Source: an uncultured Erythrobacter sp. (GTDB lineage Bacteria > Pseudomonadota > Alphaproteobacteria > Sphingomonadales > Sphingomonadaceae). Taken from it: a DNA stretch of 64,000 nt. This document shows positions 41,312-50,476 of the stretch, one piece after another; within the stretch, counting starts at the first letter, position 1; the number at the start of each line of letters is the position of its first letter. The position numbers were made by a program, and so were the translations under genes. Under the pieces are notes generated by a model that was given only the letters and a program-made list of their open reading frames with translations, was not told where the DNA came from and did not search any database. The DNA lies in assembly GCA_947503155.1 (NCBI GenBank), contig CANNCL010000003.1, positions 248,001 through 312,000 on the forward strand, in the 5' to 3' direction.

Positions 41312-43330
41312 TTAAGGCGCGGGCGGTGTGCCCTGCGTCACGGTTGCCGAGTTGCCAGCACCGTCTTGCGCCACGTTTGAAACATGCGCATCGGTAAACT
41401 GGCTTACCAAGATCGAATTGTTGCTGCCGAGTTGGTCGATCACGCTGCTTGCTCCATCGGCGCTCTGAAGAACGTCGATCACATTGTCGCTGCCCAGCTG
41501 GCGCAGGGAGCTCGTGTTGAGATCACCATCTTGCAACACATTGACCGAACTGTTGTTACCAAACTGCTGTTCGATGGCGCTGTTATTGCCATTGCCGGTC
41601 TGGACCAGGTCGATCGTGTTGAAAGCCGCATTCTGAGGAACGCCGCTTTGCTGACCGGTGCTGATATTGTCGTTACCGGTTTGCGTGATATTGGCCTGGT
41701 TCGGGCTGCGCGCGCCTTGCGTGAAGGTCGAGCTGTTGCCGTTGCCGATCTGATCGACAAACACGGTCGAGATACCAACATCATTGAGGTCGTCGCCGCC
41801 CTGAGTGATCAGCGAGGTGTTGTCGCTACCGAACTGAACGTTCTCGCCTTGGTTGGTTTGACCGCTCTGGTTGATGGTCGAGCTGTTATTTGTCCCGCCG
41901 CCCTGATCGATCAGCGCATTGTTATCGCTGGTGCCGCTGGTGTGGCCGGTTTGGTTGATCGTGGCAAAGCTGGCATCCGCGCTGCCTTGTTGGAATATGA
42001 CTGCGCCATCACCGCTAGCCGTGCCAGATTGGTTGATCGTAGCAAAGCTGTCCGTACCGTTCTGCAACGCGGTTGCCGAATTGTTCGCACCCGAAGCGGT
42101 CTGGTCAATATCGGCATCATTGCCGTCACCGGTTTGGAACGCGAAGGCTTCGTTATTGTCGCCCTGAAGGTTCACTCCGCCCGCGGCCTGATTGATGTCG
42201 GCGGCATTATCATTGCCTGACTGGTCAACATTGGCGGATACGTTTTCGCCGGGGTTAAACTGGCTGATGTTCGAAGTGTTGCCATCGCCCGATTGCGCAA
42301 CATCCGCTGAAACATTGCGGAAGAACGAATTGTTGGTGCCCTCTTGGTTGATATCGGAACCATTGTCCGAACCTTCTTGATTGACGGTAGCAGTGATGCT
42401 CACACCGTCATTTTCCGGGCCTTGCTGAACGAAAGAATCGTTGTTTCCGCCCGCTGTATTCACAACGTTTTGATTGACCGTCACGCTGGATGAGAATGGG
42501 CCATCCTGGATGATATCAGAATTGTTGCCCGTGCCGTCTTGGTTCAAAGTGGCCGTTAGGCTGAAACGATCCTGAGTGATGGTCGATGTGCCGTCCGTGC
42601 CGGTTTGAGTGACATTGGCGGTTGCACCAGCGCCGGGAAGCTGATCGACTTCTGAGGCGTTGTTGGTGCCGCTCTGAATGACGTTCGCTGTCAGCGTGCT
42701 CGAGGTGCCAGCCTGATCGATCCGTGATGAATGGTCATCGCCGGTTTGGCTGACATTGGCGGTTACGCCGTTATTGGTGCCCGAAGACGCCTGAGTGATT
42801 TCAGAGGAGCTAAGCCCGTCCTGCGTTACGATTGCGGTCGTCGCTGCGCCGGTGGTCGAGCTGCTGGATTGGAAGATCAGCGAGGATGCGCCGTTCGCTT
42901 GCACGACATCGGCGTCCACGGCCCCGTCGGATGCGGTCGAGGTTTGGACCACAGCTGAGAAACTGCCGTTTCCTGTTTGATCAACGTTCCCCGTGACCAG
43001 CCCTGTCGAAGCGCCGCTCGACGATTGGACCAAATTGGATTCGTTGCCATTGCCGGTTTGGTTCACAACTGCCGCAGGATCATTAAGAGCCGCGCTGTCG
43101 CTGTCCTGCAAAATGCCAGACAAGTTGTCGTCGCCATCCTGATCCACATCAGCGCCCATGCCGTCACCGAGCTGAGTGATTTCTGAATCGTTGCCATCAC
43201 CGGTTTGATCGGCGGTAGCGGCGTTGTTGTTGCCGGTCTGATCAATGGTCGACGTGCTCTGCGCGAGCGCCGGGCTTGCGATGGCCAGCGCGAGTACAGA
43301 CGCGCCAGCTAGGATGATTTGATTTTTCAT
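41312..43330 (-). CDS. Long curlin-repeat (amyloid) protein
   Basis: 672 residues from ATG 43330. Signal peptide (MKNQIILAGASVLALAIASPALA) and then roughly 25 or more Gln/Asn/Gly-rich repeats of the form QTGNGNxSxIxQ, e.g. QTGNNNAATADQ, QTGDGNDSEITQ, QLGSDNVIDVLQ, QDGDLNTSSLRQ. This is twice the length of its neighbour and of ordinary CsgA (~150). It is probably a secreted fibre subunit or a nucleator. The composition and the shared C-terminal pattern imply origin by duplication. The upstream 379 bp contains small tandem repeats. Confidence 0.87.
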   Translation of the reverse strand: MKNQIILAGASVLALAIASPALAQSTSTIDQTGNNNAATADQTGDGNDSEITQLGDGMGADVDQDGDDNLSGILQDSDSAALNDPAAVVNQTGNGNESNLVQSSSGASTGLVTGNVDQTGNGSFSAVVQTSTASDGAVDADVVQANGASSLIFQSSSSTTGAATTAIVTQDGLSSSEITQASSGTNNGVTANVSQTGDDHSSRIDQAGTSSTLTANVIQSGTNNASEVDQLPGAGATANVTQTGTDGTSTITQDRFSLTATLNQDGTGNNSDIIQDGPFSSSVTVNQNVVNTAGGNNDSFVQQGPENDGVSITATVNQEGSDNGSDINQEGTNNSFFRNVSADVAQSGDGNTSNISQFNPGENVSANVDQSGNDNAADINQAAGGVNLQGDNNEAFAFQTGDGNDADIDQTASGANNSATALQNGTDSFATINQSGTASGDGAVIFQQGSADASFATINQTGHTSGTSDNNALIDQGGGTNNSSTINQSGQTNQGENVQFGSDNTSLITQGGDDLNDVGISTVFVDQIGNGNSSTFTQGARSPNQANITQTGNDNISTGQQSGVPQNAAFNTIDLVQTGNGNNSAIEQQFGNNSSVNVLQDGDLNTSSLRQLGSDNVIDVLQSADGASSVIDQLGSNNSILVSQFTDAHVSNVAQDGAGNSATVTQGTPPAP

Positions 43331-43709
43331 AAAGACATTTCCCCGAATACGGGGCCCCCAAATGCGAAGCCCCACATGCAAGGCCTCGAATGCGAAGCCC
43401 CAAAAAGTGAAGCCCCAAAAAGTGCAGCGAAGTCGGGTAAATGCCGGTCATTTTACAGACAGGGCACGATCCAAAGCTCGCCTCGTAAATTGTCAAAAGC
43501 GCCGTCACTGTGGTGATCTAACGCGAATGGTGCGACTCGGATTCTGTCATAAGGACTAACACGTAAGCTAACGATTGCAATGCGGTTAACCATGATGAGC
43601 CTTAGACCGGGGCACGTCTAAGTTCTTGACCGGCAACATTTAGTGTTCGTTCATTGCCTGAGATTTGCCGACGGGCGAGGGGTCTGCGCCCCGACATTCA
43701 TCTTGAGAC
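43331..43709. other. Leader of the larger curlin gene with imperfect repeats
   Basis: 379 bp without a gene. Between about 43370 and 43440 the motif GCGAAGCCCC and its variants recur, including two adjacent copies of GAAGCCCCAAAAAGT. The region must contain the curlin promoter. A GC hairpin GGGGTCTGCGCCCC near 43681 precedes the stop of the metallophosphoesterase gene. Confidence 0.5.
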
Positions 43710-44573
43710 TTACCGCGCCGCGCGCACCTCAATCACCCAAATTTCCGGTTGGGTGAACAGCCGCACCGGTAGCAAGCTGGTGCCAATCCCTGCGCCTGTG
43801 ACCAATGTTTTACCGTGCAGCTCGCTCACCCCGCATGCGAATGTCTCTCCAAAATCCGACATCGTCGCTGGCGATCCGCCCCACGGATAGGCGATCTGTC
43901 CGCAATGTGTGTGTCCGGCGACCACCAGATCGGCGCTGACGGGGACGGAGGGAAAGACATCGGGGCTATGCGATAGCCATAGGCGGATGCCGGTCAGCGG
44001 GGCTGCGGCGGCGGCGGCGGCTTCGACATCGGCGCGGCCTGTAAAATCATCGTCCAATCCGGCAACGGCGAACGGCCCCATTTGCGCGGCGTCGTTCACC
44101 AGCACGGTGATCTGACTGTGACGGGCAAGCTGCGCCTCTAGGTCTGGCCAGCCGAACCAGTGATCGTGATTGCCGGGCACGAGTGCGACGCCATAAGTGG
44201 CCTGCAATCCGCCCAGCGGCGTGATGATTTCTTCGGCAGAATAGACCTTGGTCGCGGCGCGTTTCTCGCTGACCAAATCGCCCGTGATTGCGATCAGGTC
44301 CGGCTGTAATGCGTTCACCTGATCGACGATCCGCGCCAGCCGGGATGGCGGCATATCCGGTCCGGCGACATGGATGTCGGTTAGAAATGCTATCGTGACC
44401 GGGGCAGAGCCAGCGGGCAGGGCAGAGCTTTCAATCGTGAGCCGTTTCACCACCGGATCACGCATCGTGTCATACCAGACCTTCACCATCAGGCTCAGAC
44501 CAAGGGCCACGCCCAGCGCCAGCGCGCCCCTCACCCATTTGTTATGCAATAATGCGCGCAGCAAAGCTTTCAT
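43710..44573 (-). CDS. Membrane-anchored metallophosphoesterase (YkuE-like)
   Basis: 287 residues. One N-terminal membrane helix (~16-35, ALALGVALGLSLMVKVWY), then the five metallophosphoesterase motifs: FLTDIHVAG, ITGDLV, VPGNHDHW, LSHSPDVF and VAGHTHCGQ. The lipid-A-type family of UDP-diacylglucosamine pyrophosphohydrolase is different; this resembles the YkuE group acting on the outer face of the membrane. Metal site residues D, H, D, N, H, H, H are in place. The substrate is unknown. Confidence 0.88.
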   Translation of the reverse strand: MKALLRALLHNKWVRGALALGVALGLSLMVKVWYDTMRDPVVKRLTIESSALPAGSAPVTIAFLTDIHVAGPDMPPSRLARIVDQVNALQPDLIAITGDLVSEKRAATKVYSAEEIITPLGGLQATYGVALVPGNHDHWFGWPDLEAQLARHSQITVLVNDAAQMGPFAVAGLDDDFTGRADVEAAAAAAAPLTGIRLWLSHSPDVFPSVPVSADLVVAGHTHCGQIAYPWGGSPATMSDFGETFACGVSELHGKTLVTGAGIGTSLLPVRLFTQPEIWVIEVRAAR

Positions 44574-44660
44574 CCCGGCGCTTTGGAGCAAGGCAGAGCG
44601 GGATGGCAACACTTGATGGTACGCGTGTGGATGCGGGCAGGCTTTGGGAGCGCTGGGACC

Positions 44661-44768
44661 ATGCGGCGCGCTCGCATCATTTTCCTACATGTGCCGGTTG
44701 CGGTACGATTTGCGCTGATATTCTGGCTCTTTCTCAGCTTTGATACCATTGCCATTGGGTTGGAGTGA
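44661..44768 (+). CDS. Possible 35-residue hydrophobic small protein
   Basis: An ATG at 44661, ~10 bases after a GGGAG, opens a 35-codon frame (MRRARIIFLHVPVAVRFALIFW, then a hydrophobic LFLSFDTIAIG tail), which would be one transmembrane helix. It lies in the 443-bp gap (44574-45016) upstream of pyrH, where nothing else is convincing. The case rests on the start signal and hydrophobicity, so it could be chance. Confidence 0.25.
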   Translation: MRRARIIFLHVPVAVRFALIFWLFLSFDTIAIGLE

Positions 44769-45016
44769 AAATTGGAAGTTGACACTTTCGGCCCGTGTTT
44801 TGGGATCAAGACCATGAATTGTTTTGATTTTGCGGGTTTCGCAATTTTTGCAAAGAGGGGGCATTGATGTGCCACGGGCGGCCCGTTTTGACGCGGTGGA
44901 TGGGTCAATTTGATAAACAGGCCATGCGCTTACCCCTTGGCAGGTTGGTGGCTGCCGGATAAGGGCTGCGAAAGCCCAACACACAGCTCACTAGACTGCC
45001 GGAGACACACCCGACC

Positions 45017-45739
45017 ATGGCTCTTCCCGAAATCAAGCGCGTATTGCTCAAACTGTCGGGCGAGGTTCTGATGGGGGAACAGGAATACGGCATCGATCCG
45101 GTCTATGTCGCGCGCCTCGCAGAGGAAGTGAAAGCGGCCAAGGATAGCGGCATCGAAGTGTGCCTTGTCATCGGCGGCGGCAACATCTTTCGCGGTATCA
45201 GCGCGGCGGCCAAGGGGCTGGACCGCACGACTGGCGATTACATGGGTATGCTGGCCACGGTGATGAACGCGCTGGCGATGCAAAACGCGTTGGAGCAATT
45301 GGGCGTGCAAACCCGCGTGCAGAGCGCAATCCCGATGAGCAGTGTTTGCGAGCCGTATATCCGCAGGCGTGCAGAACGGCACCTCGAAAAAGGGCGCATC
45401 GTGATCTTTGCCGCTGGCACAGGCAATCCGTTCTTCACTACCGATACGGGCGCGGCCTTGCGTGCGGCAGAGATGAACTGCGATGCGCTGTTAAAGGGCA
45501 CCAGCGTTGACGGCGTCTATGACAGCGATCCCAAACACAATCCCGAAGCGACCCGGTTTGAGACGATCTCCTACGATCATGTTCTGTCGCAGAACCTCAA
45601 GGTTATGGACGCAACCGCCGTGGCGCTTTGCCGGGAGAACCACATTCCGATAGTGGTGTTTTCGATCCGTGAAAAAGGCAATGTTGCCACCGTCCTTTCG
45701 GGCGAAGGCACTCAGACAATAGTACAGAAGGACAGCTGA
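45017..45739 (+). CDS. pyrH: Uridylate kinase
   Basis: 240 residues of the amino-acid-kinase fold: [14 protein letters not shown], the GGGNIFRG loop, [19 protein letters not shown], and [23 protein letters not shown]. It phosphorylates UMP to UDP and is regulated allosterically by GTP and UTP. ATG 45017 is first of a long run: frr follows after 3 bp. pyrH-frr-uppS-cdsA-dxr-rseP is a widespread order. Confidence 0.98.
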   Translation: MALPEIKRVLLKLSGEVLMGEQEYGIDPVYVARLAEEVKAAKDSGIEVCLVIGGGNIFRGISAAAKGLDRTTGDYMGMLATVMNALAMQNALEQLGVQTRVQSAIPMSSVCEPYIRRRAERHLEKGRIVIFAAGTGNPFFTTDTGAALRAAEMNCDALLKGTSVDGVYDSDPKHNPEATRFETISYDHVLSQNLKVMDATAVALCRENHIPIVVFSIREKGNVATVLSGEGTQTIVQKDS

Positions 45740-45742
45740 TCC

Positions 45743-46300
45743 ATGCCGCAATATGACAAGGCAGATATCGACCGCCGGATGAACGGCGCTGTGGAATCAC
45801 TTAAGAGCGACCTAGGCGGCTTGCGCACAGGACGCGCCAACACCGCATTGCTCGATCCGGTGATGTGCGAGGTTTACGGCGCGATGATGCCGCTAAGCCA
45901 AGTCGCTACCGTTTCGGCGCCAGAGCCGCGAATGCTGAGCGTGCAGGTTTGGGACAAATCGAACGTGACGGCTGTTGAAAAGGGCATTGCCCACGCGAAT
46001 CTTGGCCTCAATCCCATGACCGATGGGCAGACGCTGCGTTTGCCAATGCCCGATTTGACAGAAGAACGGCGCAAGGAACTTGCGAAGCTTGCCGGGCAGT
46101 ATGCTGAGAAAGCGAAGATTGCGATCCGCAATGTGCGCCGCGACGCGATGGAGAGCCTCAAAACCGATGAGAAGAAGAAAGAGATCTCTGAAGATGAGCG
46201 CAAGCGGATGGAAGATGACGTCCAGAAGCTGACCGACAAACACGTCGCCGGGGCCGACGAAGCATCGGCCAAGAAAGAAACGGAAATCCTGACCCAATAA
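45743..46300 (+). CDS. frr: Ribosome recycling factor
   Basis: 185 residues. Typical three-helix bundle and hinge: [32 protein letters not shown] at the start and [27 protein letters not shown] at the end; the RxGRA...LD tip is intact. With EF-G it splits the post-termination ribosome. 3 bp after pyrH. Confidence 0.98.
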   Translation: MPQYDKADIDRRMNGAVESLKSDLGGLRTGRANTALLDPVMCEVYGAMMPLSQVATVSAPEPRMLSVQVWDKSNVTAVEKGIAHANLGLNPMTDGQTLRLPMPDLTEERRKELAKLAGQYAEKAKIAIRNVRRDAMESLKTDEKKKEISEDERKRMEDDVQKLTDKHVAGADEASAKKETEILTQ

Positions 46301-46326
46301 GGGCGCAGGATTTTAGGGGAGGCAGG

Positions 46327-47058
46327 ATGGGCGATAGCCCTGACACTACGCAATCAAGCGGAGCAGGTGCCGGTGGTGACCGCGCGTCTGGCCGCGCGCG
46401 CCATGTCGCCATCATTATGGACGGCAATGGCCGCTGGGCGAAAAAGCGCGCCTTACCCCGCGCCCTCGGGCATCAACGCGGGGTTGAGGCAGTTCGGCGG
46501 CTGGTGCGCGGGCTGGAGCCGATGGAGCTCGATTGCCTGACGCTTTATGCGTTCAGTTCGGAAAATTGGAAACGGTCGGAAACTGAGGTTGATGACCTCA
46601 TGAATTTGATGCGCAAATTCATCAAATCTGATCTGCGCGAATTCATCGAAAACGATGTTCAACTCAACATCATCGGCGATTGGCGCTCGCTTGCGCCGGA
46701 TATCGTCGCGATGCTGGAGGATGCGCTGGCGCAGACCGCGAATGGTAAGCGCAAACTGGCGGTGGCGCTGAATTACGGTGCCCAAAATGAGATCGCGCGC
46801 GCTGCGGCGAGGGCGGCGGAAAACGGCGAGATCACGCCTGATTCTATCTCAGCCAATCTCGACACGGCGGGCCTTCCTCCGCTCGATCTGCTGATCCGCA
46901 CGAGCGGGGAAATCAGGCTTTCGAATTTCCTACTGTGGCAGGCCGCCTATGCAGAGATGCTGTTTGTCGACACGCTATGGCCCGATTTTAAGCCAGAGCA
47001 CCTAGAGCGCGCGCTGGACGATTTTGCGCAAAGGGAGCGCCGCTATGGAGGGCGATAA
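46327..47058 (+). CDS. uppS: Undecaprenyl diphosphate synthase (cis-prenyltransferase)
   Basis: 243 residues: HVAIIMDGNGRWAKKRALPRALGHQRGVEAVRRLVRG (motif with catalytic Asp and Arg), YAFSSENWKRSETEV, LIRTSGEIRLSNFLLWQAAYAEM and the C-terminal RERRYGGR. It makes the C55 lipid carrier of peptidoglycan and surface glycan synthesis. AGGGGAGG precedes the start. Its stop overlaps cdsA's start by 14 bp. Confidence 0.97.
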   Translation: MGDSPDTTQSSGAGAGGDRASGRARHVAIIMDGNGRWAKKRALPRALGHQRGVEAVRRLVRGLEPMELDCLTLYAFSSENWKRSETEVDDLMNLMRKFIKSDLREFIENDVQLNIIGDWRSLAPDIVAMLEDALAQTANGKRKLAVALNYGAQNEIARAAARAAENGEITPDSISANLDTAGLPPLDLLIRTSGEIRLSNFLLWQAAYAEMLFVDTLWPDFKPEHLERALDDFAQRERRYGGR

Positions 47059-47899
47059 GAGCAATTCCACAAGCGACACCGTGGACAAACGGCTCGCAGA
47101 GCTGACGCGGGGCGCGATGGTAGAGGCAGCTGGGGAAGAGGCGGCTGGGGAAGAGGTATCTGGGGACGGGGCATCTGGGAATTCGGCGCAAGAAATTAGC
47201 GGCATGAGCGACCTGTTGGTGCGCTTTATCTCTGCCGTGGCGATGATGGGCGTGTCGATCATCGCGCTCTATTTCGGGTCTTGGGTCTGGATTGGCTTTG
47301 TCGTTCTGCTCGCGGGATTGGTTCTGTGGGAATGGAACTTGATGGTGAGCAAGTTCGGCGTGTCGGCATTGTCGCAGGTCGCGTGGCAATTCGTTGGCGC
47401 TTTGTATGTTGGTGCGGCCGCGCTTGCGATGATCCAAGTGCGGCTCAATTATGAAATGTGGCCCGTATTGCTGGCGTTTCTGGCTCCGGTTATTGCGGTT
47501 GATGTTGGCGCTTACTTTACAGGCCGCACATTTGGCGGCCCTCGGATAGCGCCTTCGATCAGCCCATCGAAAACATGGTCCGGGCTGGCGGGCGGCGCTG
47601 TTGTTGCGGGGATCGTCTGCATTGCGTGCGAAATCGCGGATATTGGCCCCGGCGCTTTCGTCACTGGCTATAGTGCGGCAAGTATCGGAAGCGCTTTTGT
47701 GACCGGCGTGATTGTTGGAGCAATCGCGCAAACCGGTGACTTCTTCGAAAGCTGGATGAAACGCCGCGCGGATGTGAAGGATTCGAGCAATCTCATCCCC
47801 GGTCATGGCGGTATCTTTGACCGGCTGGACGGGTTTTTGGCGGTGTTCTTTGTGCTGTTCCTGATCGCGGTCGTCCCTGCCTATATCGGGCTTGCCTAA
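47045..47899 (+). CDS. cdsA: Phosphatidate cytidylyltransferase
   Basis: 284 residues with ~7 helices. The CdsA signature DFFESWMKRRADVKDSSNLIPGHGGIFDRLDGF is near the C-terminus. It makes CDP-diacylglycerol, the donor for PssA. ATG 47045 overlaps uppS; the first ~55 residues are acidic and contain an imperfect A/E/G repeat (EAAGEEAAGEE) not usual for CdsA, so the true start could be M at about 47204 (MSDLLVRFIS). Confidence 0.93.
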   Translation: MEGDKSNSTSDTVDKRLAELTRGAMVEAAGEEAAGEEVSGDGASGNSAQEISGMSDLLVRFISAVAMMGVSIIALYFGSWVWIGFVVLLAGLVLWEWNLMVSKFGVSALSQVAWQFVGALYVGAAALAMIQVRLNYEMWPVLLAFLAPVIAVDVGAYFTGRTFGGPRIAPSISPSKTWSGLAGGAVVAGIVCIACEIADIGPGAFVTGYSAASIGSAFVTGVIVGAIAQTGDFFESWMKRRADVKDSSNLIPGHGGIFDRLDGFLAVFFVLFLIAVVPAYIGLA

Positions 47900-47900
47900 T

Positions 47901-49058
47901 ATGGCGCGAACGCTGTCTTTGCTGGGCGCGACAGGGTCAATTGGAGCATCGACGCTCGACCTGATCCGCCGCAATCCGAGCGATTGGCAAGTCGATACAT
48001 TGACCGCAAATTGTAGCGCGAAAGAATTGGCGATGCTCGCGCGCGAATTTGGCGCGAAAACCGCGGTTGTGGGTGATGAGGCCTGCCTATCGGAATTGCG
48101 GGACGCTTTGGCGGGAAGCGGGATTGAGGCCGCGGGCGGCGCTCAGGCCTTGTGCGATGCGGCGGCGCGCCCGGTCGACATGACGGTCGCGGCGATTGTC
48201 GGATGCGCTGGGCTTGCCCCAACTATGTCGGCGGTGCAGCGCGGCGGCACGATCGCTCTGGCAAACAAAGAAGCGCTTGTTTCCGCAGGCGACGTCATGA
48301 CATCAGCGGTCGCGCGCCACGGTGCAACTTTGTTGCCGACCGACAGCGAGCATAATGCGATTTTTCAGTGCCTCGCCGGCAGCAATATCGAAGATGTCGC
48401 GCGCATCACGCTAACCGCGAGCGGCGGGCCTTTGCGAACTTGGTCCAAGGAACAGATCGAAGCCGCGACGCCTGCGCAAGCGGTCGCGCATCCCAATTGG
48501 TCAATGGGCGCGAAAATCAGCGTCGACAGCGCGACGATGATGAATAAAGGTCTTGAGTATATCGAGGCGCATCACCTGTTCCCGGTCGGGCTGGACCGGT
48601 TAAAAATCGTCGTTCACCCGCAAAGCGTCATTCACTCCATGGTCGAATATCGCGATCGTTCAACTTTGGCGCAGCTTGGCCCTTCTGACATGCGCGTGCC
48701 GATTGCGTCATGTTTGGCATGGCCCGCACGGATGGAAACACCATTGGAGCCGCTGGACCTTGCGAAGATCGGTGAGTTGACATTTTTTGCCCCGGACGAA
48801 GATCGTTTTCCCGCAACCCGTATTGCGCGTGAAGCCATAGAAGCGGGCGGGGCAGCGCCGGCGACGCTTAATGCGGCGAACGAAGTGGCGGTTGAGGCAT
48901 TTTTGGCTGGTCACATCGGGTTCACCCGGATTACCGCATTGGTAGAAGACACTTTGCAGCGTTATAACGCTCCTGCACCAAGCGCTTTGGAAGAAGTGCT
49001 CGCGATTGATGGCGAGGCGCGGCAATATGCGCGCGAAGCCTTGGCCTGCTACGCTTAG
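47901..49058 (+). CDS. dxr: 1-deoxy-D-xylulose 5-phosphate reductoisomerase
   Basis: 385 residues. NADPH-binding LLGATGSIGASTLDL; NKEALVSAG; the metal site DSEHNAIFQCL; TASGGPLRTW; VDSATMMNKGLEYIEAHHLF. First committed step of the MEP pathway to isoprenoids, supplying uppS and the ubiquinone chain synthase. It overlaps none; ATG 47901 is 1 base past the cdsA stop. Confidence 0.97.
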   Translation: MARTLSLLGATGSIGASTLDLIRRNPSDWQVDTLTANCSAKELAMLAREFGAKTAVVGDEACLSELRDALAGSGIEAAGGAQALCDAAARPVDMTVAAIVGCAGLAPTMSAVQRGGTIALANKEALVSAGDVMTSAVARHGATLLPTDSEHNAIFQCLAGSNIEDVARITLTASGGPLRTWSKEQIEAATPAQAVAHPNWSMGAKISVDSATMMNKGLEYIEAHHLFPVGLDRLKIVVHPQSVIHSMVEYRDRSTLAQLGPSDMRVPIASCLAWPARMETPLEPLDLAKIGELTFFAPDEDRFPATRIAREAIEAGGAAPATLNAANEVAVEAFLAGHIGFTRITALVEDTLQRYNAPAPSALEEVLAIDGEARQYAREALACYA

Positions 49059-49086
49059 CTGCGCTGCATTTTGGAGAGCCACCTCA

Positions 49087-50220
49087 TTGTTTGATTCGCC
49101 CCCTTTCTGGATGTATTTTGTCGGTTTCCTGCTTGTGCTGGGCCCGTTGGTCACCGTGCATGAGCTGGGCCATTACCTCGTGGGCCGCTGGCTTGGGGTT
49201 AAGGCGGACGCGTTTTCGGTTGGTTTCGGCAAAGAATTGCTCGGACGCACCGATCGGCACGGCACACGCTGGAAACTCTCGGCACTCCCGCTGGGCGGCT
49301 ATGTGCAATTTCGCGGCGATATGAATCCGGCCAGCATCCCCGACGCGAACGCCCCAGTGCCAGAAGTAACCAATGACGGCAGCTTTCAAAGCGCCAGCCT
49401 TTGGCGGCGTGCGTTGATTGTGGCGGCGGGGCCAGTGACGAATTTGGTGTTGGCGGTTGGTATTTTTGCCGTGTTTTTCACCATCTATGGCAACCCTGTC
49501 ATCAGCGGCGCCGAGGATTCTCGCACTGTCGGCGTGTTTGCCGAAGAATCCGCCGCACGCGACGCGGGAATGGAAGTGCGCGATACGATCATCTCCGTTG
49601 ATGGAAGCGCGGTCGAAGATTTTGACGCGATCCGCAATTATGTCCTCTTGCGTCCCGGTCGTGATATGATCTTCACCGTCGAACGGGACGGCGCAGAGAT
49701 AGAAATCCCGATCACCACCGCCCGCGTTGAAGCGGTTGATAGCTTTGGCAATTCCGGTGCGGTGGGCCGCATCGGTGTCGGCCCTGCTGGCGGGGAATAT
49801 GTGTTTGAAGAGGTTGGTGTCTTCGAATCGATCCCATTGGCGGTGGACCGTTGCTGGGAGATTACCGGCATGATGGTAACCGGGATTAAACAGATATTGG
49901 TTGGCGAACGCTCTATCAAAGAATTGGGCGGGCCCATTAAGATCGCAAAATTCTCTGGTGAACAGATGAGTTTAGGGCTGGTTGCGTTTGTAAGTTTCGC
50001 TGCGCTCATCTCGCTTAATTTGGCATTCATCAACATCTTGCCAATCCCTGCACTCGATGGCGGACACCTCGCTTTCTATGCCGTAGAAGCGATCCGCCGC
50101 AAACCGGCCGGACCGCAGACGACGGAATGGGCGTATCGGATCGGTATCGGATTTGTGCTGATCTTTATGGTGGTCGTCACATTCAATGATGTTGGCTCTT
50201 TGCTGCCTATCGGTGGTTAG
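49087..50220 (+). CDS. rseP: RIP metalloprotease RseP
   Basis: 377 residues of the site-2 protease family. HELGHYLVGR (HExxH) in the first helix; a PDZ domain ~120-210 (VFAEESAARDAGMEVRDTIISVDGS); and the distal NILPIPALDGGH (NxxPxxxLDG). It cuts anti-sigma factors within the membrane. The start is probably TTG 49087, because GGAGAG lies at 49073-49078 with 8-base spacing and no upstream ATG makes sense; the next ATG (49111) would remove the start of the first helix. Confidence 0.95.
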   Translation: MFDSPPFWMYFVGFLLVLGPLVTVHELGHYLVGRWLGVKADAFSVGFGKELLGRTDRHGTRWKLSALPLGGYVQFRGDMNPASIPDANAPVPEVTNDGSFQSASLWRRALIVAAGPVTNLVLAVGIFAVFFTIYGNPVISGAEDSRTVGVFAEESAARDAGMEVRDTIISVDGSAVEDFDAIRNYVLLRPGRDMIFTVERDGAEIEIPITTARVEAVDSFGNSGAVGRIGVGPAGGEYVFEEVGVFESIPLAVDRCWEITGMMVTGIKQILVGERSIKELGGPIKIAKFSGEQMSLGLVAFVSFAALISLNLAFINILPIPALDGGHLAFYAVEAIRRKPAGPQTTEWAYRIGIGFVLIFMVVVTFNDVGSLLPIGG

Positions 50221-50476
50221 GGTTAGGGGCCTTGCCTCTACACACTGATGCAGCTTCGCGGTCAGTTTGTCGGGGAAAGGGAACGGATGGTCCGCCTTGG
50301 GAAGGGCCCAGGGTGGAGATTGTCCGGCCTCGCTGCTTGATTGCGCGTTCCGCATCGGGCAGAGGCGAAGGAATACGAGCTGGCATTGCGCCAATATCAT
50401 GAGGCTGGGGGCAGCCTTGCATCACGCGCCGAGGGGCTGGCGCTTTGAATATGAGTTGGACGGGAACATTAACTCC

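Noticed and set aside
39834..43330. Regular short repeats that could be read as a CRISPR array
   Set aside because: The repeats vary, are in frame, follow a signal peptide and encode curlin-type Q-x-G-x-N units. There are no constant repeats with unique spacers and no cas genes.
44570..44908. 112-codon minus-strand frame in the gap before pyrH
   Set aside because: Composition is unlike a protein (many Lys, Ser and His in a mixed pattern) and no initiation signal is seen.
50267..50476. Longer BamA start
   Set aside because: The upstream codons do not encode a signal peptide and have no good ribosome-binding site; the signal peptide follows ATG 50477.
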